NCBI RefSeq assembly: GCF_000003815.2
Contig: NC_049981.1
Span: 23,606,273-23,670,272 of the forward strand
Origin: Branchiostoma floridae
Taxonomy: Eukaryota; Chordata; Leptocardii; Amphioxiformes; Branchiostomatidae
Direction of reading: 5' to 3'
DNA length: 64,000 nucleotides
Part shown: in pieces, positions 53,801 to 64,000 of the stretch
How positions within the stretch are numbered: position 1 is the first letter of the stretch
Layout: every line of letters starts with the position of its first letter
Program-made: the position numbers and the translations under genes
Notes under the pieces: generated by a model
The model's database searches: none
The model's input: only the letters and a program-made list of their open reading frames with translations
Told to the model about the DNA's origin: nothing

Positions 53801-55870
53801 ATCTCATTTGTCAATAGTTGTGTTTTGGTAGCATGTGTGTGTATGTGTGCGCCCGTGTGTTTGAGATATAAGAGCTTAACCCAAGAACCCATTAACGGAT
53901 CGTTACAAGTTTGATATGTGGTTCTGAAGTGTCTTGGGAATCAGATGTATGGTTGCATTTTCGAACCTGGGCCCAGTAGGGCCGGCTGTTCTCGGGAACG
54001 AAAAATGAAATTGTACATCAAGTAATAATCATAAATCATGGATATGACTATTTGTTTTTACTTTGTATATATTTTGTTACCCGCAAACGGCCCGGCCGCG
54101 CCCAGGTTTGGAAATGTGACCCTAGCGTAAGTAATGTTGGCATGGACCCCCAGCAGCTTATCTAGGAAATGCAGGCCTGTTTGTTTATGTTCAACTTTGA
54201 AACAGGGTAACTTAAGAAGGGATGAACGGATGTTCATAGTTTGTGAGCAACTCGTTTTGATTGCAATTATCATCTTAGCCTTGCTCACCAAAACGGGAGC
54301 TAATACAGCAACGTAGTGGGTAAAAAATGGAGCTCACATAGCGAGGATGATTAGACACAAACAAGATGAAGCGTGGCACATGACATTCTACCTACACTAT
54401 TTGTTCGTAGTTCACTTGGCCAAATCTAATTTGCTTCCCGAGTGATTCATGGATGATTACCTCTGGCATTTCCGCTACAAATGTGTTTTGTCGTAAGGTT
54501 AGACTTCAGAAAGATGCCTGAGTATGTACTAGAATAAACCTTTTGGCGAGGAGACTACCTTTTAAAAAGTGAAATATGTGTAAGTGGTGTATAACTTAAG
54601 CTAAACATATTCTGGTGTATAAGACATCTATAAGAAGGCATTTATAACACCGGTGCCTTATTGCGGTCTGAGCTGAGAGAACCCGGTGATTTAGGAGAGT
54701 TTCCGTTTATGGAGGTGTGTGAACAACAATAAAACAGTATTCCAGGCAGTGTCAAGACATTTAACGCTTTTCACGAACGGTGCGTTTGATAGGAAAATCG
54801 ACACACAGAAAAATTGACACGTCAAAGGGCCAAGGTTCCCCACCACGCATAATCGCACTAGTACAAAAGATTTCCTAAGAACATCCTGATAACGTTATGT
54901 ATGTTAACTGCCTTTCCTTGGCACTTTTATTACCCAACCACAGGAGCGGAACGGTGACTTGATGGAGATGGGGAGGGTACAGCCTGCTGGAGGGATTATA
55001 CATCAGATGAACGACTCTGATGATTCTGACGACATCGTAGACCTCACCTCCACTGGTAAGATAAGAAGACGGCTTCGAGTAACGGACTTTGACAACGAAG
55101 AAGGTATCGGGGGAGACTCCAAAGACATTGAAATAATCGAAGAGACTATTGAAAGAACGACAGCTCCTAAGAAAGTACTGGAGAAAGAAGTAAATTGCAC
55201 TTCAAGATCGAGACTAAACGACACTACTGTTAGGAACTGTGGAGTGGACTGTTGCCCTGATTGCAAGACGCCGTTCGGGATGCAGAAAATACCCTGCGTT
55301 AAGGGGATAAAGCGGAAGGGACCACATAGATATTACGTTGACGTGGCTGACATGATGGGAAGTTCTTACTCCAAATTTGTCCGCAAGCATGGCGCCCCAT
55401 TCGGTAGGAGATACCCAGATACTGATGGTGATGATGATGATGACGTCAGAACGATAACAGGGAACGGGCGGATACGCATGCGCAGTGGGGACGACTTTGT
55501 GCCTGACGAACAGAGGGGGTTTGCAAAAGCAGCTACGTTTCCCTCGCGACCAAGAAGAACGCAGTCAGAGAAACGGCGTGATCATTTAGCAAATGTGTCT
55601 GGACTTTCAGGCAAGAGACGAAGAAACTCAATGCTTGACGATCCTCCTCGGAGTAACGAGGAACCGAGAAGGAACTCATTCATCCAGTCTTTGGACATGG
55701 GAAGGCTAGGGTGGTTCCGAACATTTGGAGGGAGATTGTCCCTTTCTGAGATCACCGAGAAACTCATCAAAGACGAAAATGTGAACCGAATAGACAAGAT
55801 CTCGCGAATCATGTTCCCTTTTACTTTCGTAGTATTGAACATCATTTACTGGGCAGCCACATATGCATAG
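37793..55870 (+). CDS. Cys-loop ligand-gated anion channel subunit (GABA-A/glycine receptor-like), complete
   Basis: Nine exons, all with agreeing phases: 37793-37881, 42955-43040, 43305-43372, 43833-44059, 44517-44599, 44824-44961, 45712-45864, 53551-53792, 54944-55870; 670 aa. A signal-peptide-like N terminus precedes the family start [15 protein letters not shown]. Then come loop D ([12 protein letters not shown]), loop A ([13 protein letters not shown]), the Cys-loop (C, 13 residues including MYPLD, C), loop B ([14 protein letters not shown]), loop C (TTGQFSGL), M1 ([13 protein letters not shown]), M2 ([16 protein letters not shown]), M3 ([15 protein letters not shown]), a long ~295-residue cytoplasmic loop, and M4 ([16 protein letters not shown]). 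The SAAR linker lacks the cation-channel Glu, so anion selectivity is expected. Pore 6' is Met. The loop-D aromatic and loop-C Tyr and Arg of GABA-A beta are replaced, so the ligand cannot be assigned. The loop holds RRNS and RRTQS kinase sites. An upstream non-coding exon is implied by the acceptor at 37766. Confidence 0.93.
37882..42954 (+). other. First intron of the complete receptor gene
   Basis: The phase-2 junction (CAAAG|gtaaga ... ctgcag|TGTTGC) joins cleanly to the next exon. The intron holds a GT microsatellite and no recognised nested gene. A short hydrophobic frame near 41472-41592 is too short to call. Confidence 0.6.
38745..38802. repeat. (GT)n microsatellite
   Basis: About 29 uninterrupted GT dinucleotides. 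Confidence 0.98.
44291..44373. mobile_element. Very short inverted-repeat element
   Basis: Ends tagcctgggtgccatc and ggtggcacctaggcta are ~16-bp imperfect inverted repeats around about 50 bases, in the intron before the Cys-loop exon. Probably an internally deleted MITE. Confidence 0.4.
45907..46133. repeat. Repeat A, first copy (227 bp)
   Basis: Identical to 47874-48100 over all 227 bases (taaaaatttaggccgg to gcatgtttttgtg). Lies just after the M1 exon, in the M1/M2 intron. The minus-strand frame shared by both copies is not a recognised protein. Confidence 0.95.
46134..47582. other. Intron segment between repeats A and B
   Basis: Unique intron sequence. Two overlapping frames near 47353-47619 read partly hydrophobic, but neither is recognised. 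No TE termini seen. Confidence 0.4.
47583..47874. repeat. Repeat B, first copy (292 bp)
   Basis: Identical to 52783-53074 (ggcgggtggaaaaatcg to gaaacaaaaat). It abuts repeat A' with a short aaaaat overlap and no gap. Confidence 0.95.
47874..48100. repeat. Repeat A, second copy (227 bp)
   Basis: Exact copy of 45907-46133, joined directly to the end of repeat B; what follows differs completely from what follows the first copy. Confidence 0.95.
48370..49165. repeat. 80-bp minisatellite, first array (~10 units)
   Basis: The anchor tctatttacc falls at 48441, 48521, 48601, 48681 (as tctattatcc), 48761, 48841, 48919, 48998 and 49077: a period of 80, drifting to 78-79. Unit content is roughly ggctgtgtgaccgtatgact, cacagaccattctcttat, tctatttacctgtgcgaaag, tagga. 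Since 80 is not a multiple of three, the open frames are accidental. Confidence 0.95.
49166..49585. other. Spacer between minisatellite arrays
   Basis: Non-repetitive sequence splitting the 80-bp family into two arrays; no coding signal. Confidence 0.5.
49586..50420. repeat. 80-87-bp minisatellite, second array (~10 units)
   Basis: A diverged subfamily of the same repeat (ggctgtgcgaccgtatgact; tttttatttacctgtg). Anchor tttacctgtg occurs at 49761, 49841, 49926, 50013, 50100 and 50180. Two unit types occur: 80 bp with gagaacgtataactcac and about 87 bp with ccacctgcttgaagggttaa. Confidence 0.92.
51105..51500. repeat. Higher-order tandem repeat, alternating 77/72 bp
   Basis: The anchor agctctacaa lies at 51131, 51208, 51280, 51357 and 51429, spaced 77, 72, 77, 72, so the true unit is about 149 bp. 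Shared blocks: gctaggtaggttaccagcag, cctactgccc, gtgaaggacatgtagga. Confidence 0.92.
51501..52782. other. Intron segment with an unexplained short frame
   Basis: A frame at 51537-51800 (87 codons) ends in a hydrophilic, Glu/Gln-rich stretch ([16 protein letters not shown]). No family recognised, no clear splice sites, and the opposite strand is also open. I do not call a gene. Confidence 0.35.
52783..53074. repeat. Repeat B, second copy (292 bp)
   Basis: Exact copy of 47583-47874. It is followed by attttgctacaagc and then ordinary intron up to the M2/M3 exon at 53551. Confidence 0.95.
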
Positions 55871-57463
55871 CAACTAGAAACGCACTGATAGTACTGGTGT
55901 AGTTATAATTGAATGATGTCAATCATACCCACATATCAAAACTTTGATTGATTCCCCTATCTCATGCTGCTTTTATTTCCACAGGGAATCAAAAAGTAAG
56001 ACAGAAGAATGTCCTTATCAATGTCGTGTTTGACAAGTGTCCTTGACAAATATTAACTGTCAGTACAAAAAGTCGTCAGAAATCTTTTAGAAAATTCAGA
56101 ATTTTCGGAAACTTTAATGTAACGATTAAGAAGTCAAGCCGTACAAAATGAAGTCCAGAATGTTTGCCGTTATACCTTTAGTGTCTTTATGTGCACAACG
56201 TAGACTATAGGTTAAATGGAACAGGGACTAGCCGCTAGTGCCTCGTCATCCTGTAACGTTTAGATGCCATACAGATTAGCCTGTGTTACTCAATCTTCTG
56301 AACCAAGAGATTTTATTTGTTCACCCCTGAGTCAGGAGACTTATTTGAAAAAAAAGTACCAATACGAGCTCAGCATTCGTTGCCTTTCGCAGCCTCAAAG
56401 ACCATAGTTATAGACAGTTCTCAGCCTGACGATAATTGGTTCATCTGTAATAGGATTAGGATTTTTCCATTCTTCTGACTCAGCGGTGTTGGTCTCCAAG
56501 CTTCTATAGCGGCCTGGCAAGTGGTAAGCTGCTAGATGCGTAATTTAGCCAGGCTAACGAACAGTTGTATAAGACATGAATGGCATTGCGGTTACATTTG
56601 TTGAAAACACATCACTTCATTGTATTACTACGTACATTTATTCGATAGTGTGAAACCACTTTCAAGTGCATAACTCTGTGCTTAGGAGATTTTCTATCAG
56701 TTAGCTATATCATAAAGTATCATCTTTGTTCAACTTGGTTGCTGTACATCATCGTTACGAAAAATGTCCGAACAAACGTATACAGATCTATATGTCAAAA
56801 ATTGCAGATAACACACGATAGATCTTGTAGCGTGTGATACCAGACAGTCCTTATCTTTATAAGAGCAAAATAGATATTCATAAAGCAACCTTTAGCTTCA
56901 ATGTATTATACTCATTCTAATCAGGGTTTGATGTCAATGGCGTAGACTAAGAGAATGATTAAAAACCGTATAATTGAATATAGGTTATGCATTATGTCAC
57001 CGTATACACCTCGAGGTGGGTCATAAACTCTTAATTATTTCTCACATGGAAATATTTTGCATAGTTGATGAAACTCTGATCACATCTGAAATTTTGTATG
57101 TAGATGAACTATGTAAAAGAATTTCAAGAAAAGATGTCTGTTTTGCCTTAGAAAGACAGACCCCGGCTGCCCAGAACACGTCACCTTCTGGAAGCATGAC
57201 GTGAACAATGGGTCAAAGATTGACCTAAATTGCCATTGGTAATCATCAGAACGAGAGATTGCATCTCTGATTCTTTCTGAACGATATCCTGGGGGGAATT
57301 AGGTCGTCTCCTTTCTACCATCATTAGATACAGCGTGACTCTCGTAATGATTGCAGGGTAGCTGATCTATTTGATTAAAAGTGCCCTAATGGTGGTTCTG
57401 ACTAAGATAATCTTCCCGAAGGCATCTTCTCTGGCCTTAATTGGCTGGGCGAGACAACATGAC
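55871..57463. other. Convergent intergenic region between receptor and kinase genes
   Basis: The 3' ends of both genes face each other here, about 1.6 kb apart, so it should hold both 3' UTRs. I see no separate gene. A ~45-bp block near 57177-57225 (acacgtcaccttctggaagc) is repeated at 58086-58140. Confidence 0.5.
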
Positions 57464-60400
57464 TTAAAAGTCAATGTCCCAGCCAGACAGTTCGTCTGGG
57501 GGGTTTTCATTGTCATCCGGGTACGGATCAAAGTTGGAGGCATCAAACGGACCATTAATCTGGAAATAGAACACAAAGGACAGAAAATCAATGGTCATGG
57601 TCGTATCTCAACGAAGATTCCAGAACTGCAAAGTGTTCACGGCAATAGAGGTTAGACATCCAGGTAGATGTAAAAGATATGGCAAATGACTATCTGCTAT
57701 TTGGCATATTATGTGGGGAAGGACAACCTCAAGCCAACCGTTCACACTTACGCCACATCTTCAGAAAAGACGCTGGAACGGCTATTTGGCATATGTTATG
57801 CTAAGTGTTAAGTGCCGTTACTTTACCTTGCAGTTACTTTATCCTGACTTTACCCTAAGATTTTTGGCAGATAATACATTGCAGGCAAAGCGGGTATGTT
57901 ACCGAACTTTTGGCCCAATTTCGCACAGTCCTATTAGAGACCGACTGATTTTGTAATCATTACGTGAACTATTTGTGTCATTGGCTGGACTGCGAAGGGT
58001 TTCAGGCTTTCATCTTGGGTCAGTTACATGATTTTATCAAGCATGTCGCAAAATATTACAACTTGTATACGCAGATATACGAGAACACGTCAAAACACGT
58101 CACCTTCTGGAGGCATGACGTAAATAATAGGTCAAATGCCATTTTTTCAATCGTCTTGTAGTCCTAGAATGATTACGTCATGCAATCTGCGAGAGCACAA
58201 AGGGGCATTCCGTGACGCAAGCATTCTACTCGTACATGCACCTCAGACATTGGTCAGGGTTGTTGGCATTTAATTCAATACCGATGACATCCTACACCCA
58301 CCTGTGGCTTTAGGTGATCCGGAGGAGACATCGTCTTGTTGATCAGACCTTCCCAGTCAAACCCATGGAACCATCTAAAAGGAGTGCACGGAAATGTGAA
58401 TGTGTGTATAACTGTCTGATATCACTTAATAGTGAACATCATCAGTCATGTGACAAAAGAACTCTAAGAAGATCATAATTCACTGGGCTGTAGGGAGAGC
58501 TCTCAAATGCTCCCCAGAAGTACTAGTAGCAAACTTTAGTTGTGTGCAATAGTTAAATATTTCATAAAAATAAAAGTAAATGCCATTTTTCATTAAAAGA
58601 CATAAAACAAACAAAATTGCAGGAAAATGATGGCTTAAGGAAATCAATGGTGCATGGACAGGTCTTTGCATAAAGCTTGATCAAGTTTAGTTACTAAAAA
58701 AGTAACTGAAACAATTCTCTCGTTGTCATGCAACCATTAGCATGTGTCCTTTTGCCATGCTAGCAAAGACTGCACATTGACTTAACTTGAAAATTTGTGA
58801 AAAAAAGTACGAGGTAACAACAAGAGATACTGCATTTGGCACTAGGCAACAAACTGTAAAAATTGGAGACAACAATGTTACTTTCGACTTCGGGGGACAA
58901 TGATACATCAAACGTACTTGTGCCTTTTGATGTCGACGATCCCTTTTGATTGGTTGCCCAGTCTCTCGGCGGTGTTCTCTCTGTGGAAATCCCAAAACAT
59001 CAATCATATTGAGAATCCAGTGATCAAACAGACTGTCGGTATGATACCACATTTACATGTGTTTTATACCTCACACACAAACGGAAGCATATTGCGCAAA
59101 GATATAAGTAACCTGATACCACTCGTACCTTTTACACGAACTGATGAAGCATAATGCCATAGATAAAAGTAAAACGAAATCCCGTAATCAACTTAAGTTT
59201 TATAACTTTTACCTGAACTGTAGCATGATAGCACAGACAAAGACATGTAGTAACATGATATTCTATGACGTAATCTATGTTTCTGGTTTACTGACCTGCA
59301 GAGTCGTCTGATAAGATCCTTCGCCATCTTGCCGATCTTCCTGGAGAAGTCGATACTGTCGATACCCTTGAGAATCAGGTTGTATGTCTTCATCGGGTCC
59401 GTTGCAGAAAATGGAGGCCTAAAATTTCAAGACAAGGGTAAATTACAATATGGATATCACTGTGTATGTTAAGCAGAGTAAATTAGAAACATGGACTGGT
59501 ACAGTCAAACCTGTATTAGCGGTCACCTTTGCATACCGGCCACCTGCCCATAGTGGCCACTTTTTGTCGGTCCCTTGGATTCGTAATGATTAAGAAATAG
59601 GCTTAGCGGCCACCTGTCCAACGCGGCCACGGCCACACGATTTCCGGTCCCGCAGGTACAAAAACACTGCCGATTACGGCCACGCGGACCGCTGATCCAT
59701 GTTTCGGCACGCGTTCGGCCATATACAGCGGCCGTATCGTCACCCTACGCCGGATTTAAAACCTCTTTGACTTATTTTCAAAACAAAACTTCGTAAACTG
59801 GCGCTACCCATACCCGCTGACAAACGAGGTCATATAAGGTCAATAGACAACACCAATATTACGGAGGTAAATTGTGTTAAAGTTACGTTCTAATACACTA
59901 TCGCTTAGGTTAATTTACATCACAAAAACTTCCTTCAAAAAATTGTTAGGAAGACAAACTGATATGAACTTCAGACTATGGTGGATTTTATTCTTACATT
60001 TATTAAGAGATAAGTCTAAAATGACGAGACTTTTCTTGTGAGTACCACATTAGCATAATGGGCGCATCTGACGTGTGAACGCGAGCGGACGGCGAAGTAT
60101 CGAAGGATACAAGACGAAAGATCAAAGAAATTTGACGATACCGGTCTCTTCAGACAATATCAACTGTAGAACATTTAAAACTTTTTATAGCTTTTGTTTT
60201 CTTAATACATACAGTGTAAAAAAATCATTGCAGTACATGTACAGTACTGCATTATGTGAATAAAGATCAGTGGGTACTAAAACCATGTGTAACTTATTGC
60301 TTGTGGTCAACTAATTAGCATATTCTCTATAGTGGCCACCTCTCTATAGTGGCCAATTTTGACCAGTCCCTTGAGTGGCCACTATAGACAGGTTTGACTG

Positions 60401-62630
60401 TAGATGCAGACGGTTGATCAAAATTGTAACTCTTGCTGGTACTTTATACTTATATATTGAGGAGTGAAGTTGCTGAGTAATTAAGCAATTTAATGGTATT
60501 GCACTGTTGCTATTTTCAAAATCGCCACACAGAAAAGGGGCACTCCTAGCGGTACAGAAGTGAGGTGCAGAACGGAAACCATCTCTGAACTTACATCCCT
60601 GTCAGGAGTTCGTACATGAGGATGCCGATGGACCAGATGTCAGTAGAAAGGTCATGACCTTTGTTGAGGATGATTTCCGGGGCCACGTACTCTGGGGTGC
60701 CGCAAAACGTCCACGTCTTGCGCTCATAGCCGATCTGCTTGGCAAATCCAAAGTCACACTACGACAAACAAAGGTAAGTCAATTAAAGACATGCTATATC
60801 ACCTTCGGTGTTGTATCTATTTTCCCGTTTGCCATCAGTTATACTATCGGTTCTTACCCAAGGAAAAGGTAAAGACGTGCAATATAAAAATGTTGTTTGA
60901 CACTGGCCAATAACATTTTTTGTTTATGTTATACAATTCTTTTCTGATAGGTGTCGCCCTTGTACCGTCTTATTTTAGTAGGAAGAGCCTGCAAAACCAA
61001 TGTTTATCGCTGTCTCCAAGCATGATAATTCCCACCATCTAGCAACTTACTTCATTGCCTAGACGGAGTCAAATGGCATTGCATTGAACAGACCCACTAA
61101 ACAAGGAACAGTTCTTTGCCTTTAACGCACCAGTTTGACGTAGCCCTTGTGGTCGATGAGCAGGTTCTCAGGCTTGAGATCTCTGTAGACGATCCCCATG
61201 TGGTGTAGATAAGACAGAGCCTCAATCACACAAGCCGTGCAGAACCGAGCCGTGGCGTCAGGAAAGGACTGTCTGAAAACAGTTGAATGGCAATGATTGA
61301 AACAAACAAACAAACAAACAAACAATCAATCAAATACAAACTAACAAATAAATAAGCAAGATCCTGTTACATGTACAAATGGTGCAATGATACTCTTCAT
61401 AGTAACCTAGTCTGGCATTTCAATACATCATTTATGGCATATGCAAGAAAAATATTAGTTGGTCTTTAGCATTCGTTGTAGAATCTCGCGAGGTTTTGGC
61501 GTCAGACTGTACGAGATCAGCATCGCTCTGGGTGACATCAACATGCTTTCTACCATATGGAGATATTTTAAACGGAATCGCTTTTACTGAGAACTTCATA
61601 CTTACTTGTCCCTTAGCACGCTCCAAAGCTCACCTCCCAAACACGCGTCCATCAGCATGTAGACATATTTGTTGTCCTTAAATGTACGATGCAGTCTGCC
61701 AACGAAGAACATATCATGTTAGATCTATAGAAGAGAACTAGTATAAGAATTAACTTAAAGGCAATGCCAGTCGAAAGAAAATCGTTGTTTGTTATTCTAT
61801 TTTTCAGCCATGGATAGGAACTATAATTCAAGCAAAGAAAGCTATCTTACTTGACGATGAAGGGTGAGTTTGCTGACATCATGATTGCCTTCTCCGAGGC
61901 CACGTGCTTCTGCTGTTTGGTGTTGACGATGTGTCGTTTCTTTAGGCACTTCAGGGCAAAAGACTTGTCCTTCCATCGCACCTTCAAAGAGCAAGAAGGT
62001 GTTCAGCGGTCAACTACGCATACGAACCTGAAACGTCTTTACTTCCACTTTGCTAACAATGCTTAATCACACCGCCCGCCGTGAAACCACACGTACACTA
62101 TCCCCTCCCCTATAAGCATACAACTTCGTATGCGTTGCATAAAACGTGCTGTGATAGTCCAGACTGTACTTACCAACTTGACACGCCCAAAACCACCAAC
62201 TCCAAGAGTGGCGATGGTTTCCAGATCTGTCAGCAGTATCTGTTCGTCCACGTACTCTGAACGGGGGCGTGGTAGGGAACCTGGACGTCTGGATAGGTGA
62301 GCAAACAAAACAAAACAAAAATGTGTACATTTCAAAATTACACCTGTTAACAAGATTAACAAGTACATTTTGCTACTGTAGAGAATAACTTAAACTATAG
62401 ATAGGAAGTCACCAGTAATGCTACCACTATTAATGAAAACAATGTTAACATTATACTAAAACAATGTTAACATTATATTAAAACGATGTTTCTTTAAAAC
62501 AGTTGCGGACACACGTAACACGCAAAGAATTATGAGCCTCAAATAATGTAATATTTCTCGAGAAACAATCCCTTACCTGTCAAGAGCTTCTTTCATTTCT
62601 TGTAGAGAACCTATCAGCTGCAGGAAAGGT
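57464..62630 (-). CDS. PRKG1: cGMP-dependent protein kinase (PKG), catalytic half, ten exons
   Basis: Serine/threonine AGC kinase acting downstream of cGMP. Exons in reading order: 62630-62577, 62288-62174, 61981-61851, 61695-61606, 61272-61131, 60758-60595, 59418-59296, 58980-58918, 58374-58302, 57559-57464; all phases agree and give 349 residues plus stop. Landmarks: [16 protein letters not shown] (end of the cyclic-nucleotide-binding region), Gly loop LGVGGFGRV, Lys in FALK, alpha-C Glu in [15 protein letters not shown] (PKG-type Y in place of H), CDFG, activation loop [39 protein letters not shown], and C terminus ELSGWDIDF. The SGWDIDF ending is PRKG1-like rather than PRKG2 (DKDF). DFG-1 is Cys where vertebrate PKGs have Val. 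Cyclic-nucleotide-binding and dimerisation exons must lie beyond 64000. Confidence 0.95.
59502..60400. mobile_element. pogo/Tigger-like (Tc1-mariner) non-autonomous element
   Basis: The 899-bp element starts CAGTCAAACCTGT and ends ACAGGTTTGACTG, exact inverted termini flanked by TA on each side (59500-59501, 60401-60402). CAGT ends with TA duplication fit pogo/Tigger. Repeated gtggccac(t/c) blocks lie inside each end. It sits in the PKG intron between exons 60595-60758 and 59296-59418. No transposase. Confidence 0.8.
61300..61335. repeat. (CAAA)n microsatellite
   Basis: Run of caaa units passing into caat units, in the PKG intron just upstream of the catalytic-loop exon. Confidence 0.85.
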
Positions 62631-64000
62631 CTGTAAAATGGACATTTTATTATGACACTCTAGATCAACATAATGATCTTTCTTTTTTTAATCATATGCA
62701 ACGACGTCTGATGTGAACTCTAGTTTAAACAAGAAATCTTTTTAAAAAAGCTGTGCCTTGCCGCGTGGTAGGAATATCGTCAGGAAAAAGTAGGTCGGCT
62801 GAAAAAAAAATAAACGTAACTGTTACCTAAACATGCACTCTTGTAAATGCAGACCAAAAAGTCCCAAAGGTGGGTTTTGACGGTTCTGGTCGCAAGACGA
62901 AAATATTCTTACATCAAATGGATGTTATAAAAAAGGTAAAAGGACAATTGAAAAAAAAAAACTTTCCGTCCATGGATTCGAACCGGGGTTGAAACTTTCG
63001 CGGGACAACGCACTAACCACTAAGCCATGCCCAACTCTCACCATGCGGGGGTTGTATTAACAGGTACCCAAATGTAGGGTATAACTAGAATAACGTCCGT
63101 TCATTCCAAGATTCAAAGATTCCAATGTCTAATCTTCCGAAAAATGTCTAATCAACTGTTATTTGTGTGAAAAGTTTGTAATGAGACGAGAGCCCAGCAA
63201 AATAATGTCGGGAAAGGCATGTTACAAGCTCTGATTGGCAACAAAACACAAACCTGATGTAAGATTCGACTCACACCGGAGTTTCTTAGGCATGCGTTCT
63301 TAAATGCGGCGCATATAGAATATGCATTGCAAGCAAAAAGTTATTGCTTGCCGCAGGACTAGGGTTGATATTTGAAATATAACAAAATGATCCTAAATAT
63401 TATCTATTGTGACTTCTCGTGTGACGATTTGAGCTGGCGCTCTCCTAAACTCACGTTAGCGTTTTGCTGCGGTCTCAGAAGGTCTCTCCAACGTTTTGAG
63501 GACGTCATGGCTACTTATATATTCACATACAATTTATTAGCCTGATTCGGGAATAATTTGATCTTTATGAATAGCTAATGCATTTTTTTTGCGAAATAAT
63601 GCACTTGATTTTATGCCACTCAAAATGAATTTGGAATTTTACCATACAAACGCTTCATTCATTCAATGTAACCAAATATTAAATGCTTTTAGAACCGACC
63701 GCAAACAGAAACAAATACGTAAAATGGACGGTTTAAAATTCAACGAGGATGTACCATTGTCTGTCTAAGCCGTCAAACTTGTCCATGAGAAAGGCGATTT
63801 GGAAGGGCCTTTGAAAGGGTCTTTGGAAGAGCAAGGTTAACAGGTCCGTCCATGGAACCATGGAAGAAACCTGGCGTAAAGCCTCGCCGCCCTCGGCGGC
63901 AAGGCAAAAAACAAAACGAAAATGATTATACAGTGCCCCGAAACGTTACACGGACAGATAAACGACACAAATGCTTTGTCACCCTCTGTCCAAAAGCAGA
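62631..64000 (-). other. Intron of the PKG gene running off the window
   Basis: No cyclic-nucleotide-binding exon found here. Contains the tRNA-like unit and a stem-loop at about 63881-63905 (gcctcgccgcc ctc ggcggcaaggc). Confidence 0.5.
62950..63034 (-). repeat. tRNA-like Pol III unit (tRNA relic or SINE head)
   Basis: The minus strand has a perfect A box TGGCTTAGTGG (63017-63027), a perfect B box GGTTCGAATCC (62974-62984) at normal tRNA spacing, and a run of ten T (a Pol III terminator) shortly downstream. The acceptor and T stems do not pair well, so it is unlikely to be a working tRNA. Confidence 0.45.

Overview
This is an intron-rich animal nuclear scaffold with five runs of N (four of exactly 100). 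The two recognisable gene families, Cys-loop anion-channel receptors and a PRKG1-type cGMP-dependent protein kinase, together with the dense load of short DNA transposons and a tRNA-derived SINE, suggest an invertebrate deuterostome. My best guess is a cephalochordate (amphioxus) draft assembly. The species is an inference and is not proved by the sequence.

Layout. (1) 1-4613: no exon recognised; it holds a 4-copy, ~255-bp tandem repeat. (2) 4614-9963, plus strand: the 3' half of a Cys-loop receptor gene (part of the extracellular domain, M1 to M4). Its N-terminal exons, including the Cys-loop exon, are not visible. (3) 9005-12790: the last exon, 3' flank, a piggyBac-like MITE and a SINE. (4) 13.6-18.1 kb: a dispersed repeat, a small minus-strand coding exon of an unidentified proline-rich protein, and a 124-bp near-perfect hairpin. 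(5) 18180-21033: a near-identical second copy of block 3 lacking the MITE and lying entirely between scaffold gaps. It is either a recent duplication or, more likely, a misplaced haplotype contig. (6) 21.6-37.7 kb: mostly non-coding, with an inverted second copy of the repeat at 4850, a possible 5' UTR exon near 24.1-24.6 kb, a hAT element and another TIR element. (7) 37793-55870, plus strand: a complete nine-exon Cys-loop receptor gene (670 aa predicted). Every splice phase agrees. The M1/M2 intron is swollen by minisatellites and by a chimeric duplicated insertion. (8) 57464-62630, minus strand: the kinase half of a cGMP-dependent protein kinase gene, ten exons, tail to tail with the receptor. 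The cyclic-nucleotide-binding exons lie beyond the right edge.

The two receptor genes are tandem paralogues: the corresponding extracellular and M1 exons are 138 and 153 bp in both, with the same phases. Both have anion-channel-type M1-M2 linkers without the cation-channel glutamate, but both depart from the family at the pore 6' position (Glu in the first, Met in the second, where Thr is usual). The second receptor's cytoplasmic loop carries three basic-basic-x-Ser sites of the PKA/PKG type, which is suggestive next to a PKG gene but proves nothing. The rest of the window is introns, intergenic DNA and repeats.
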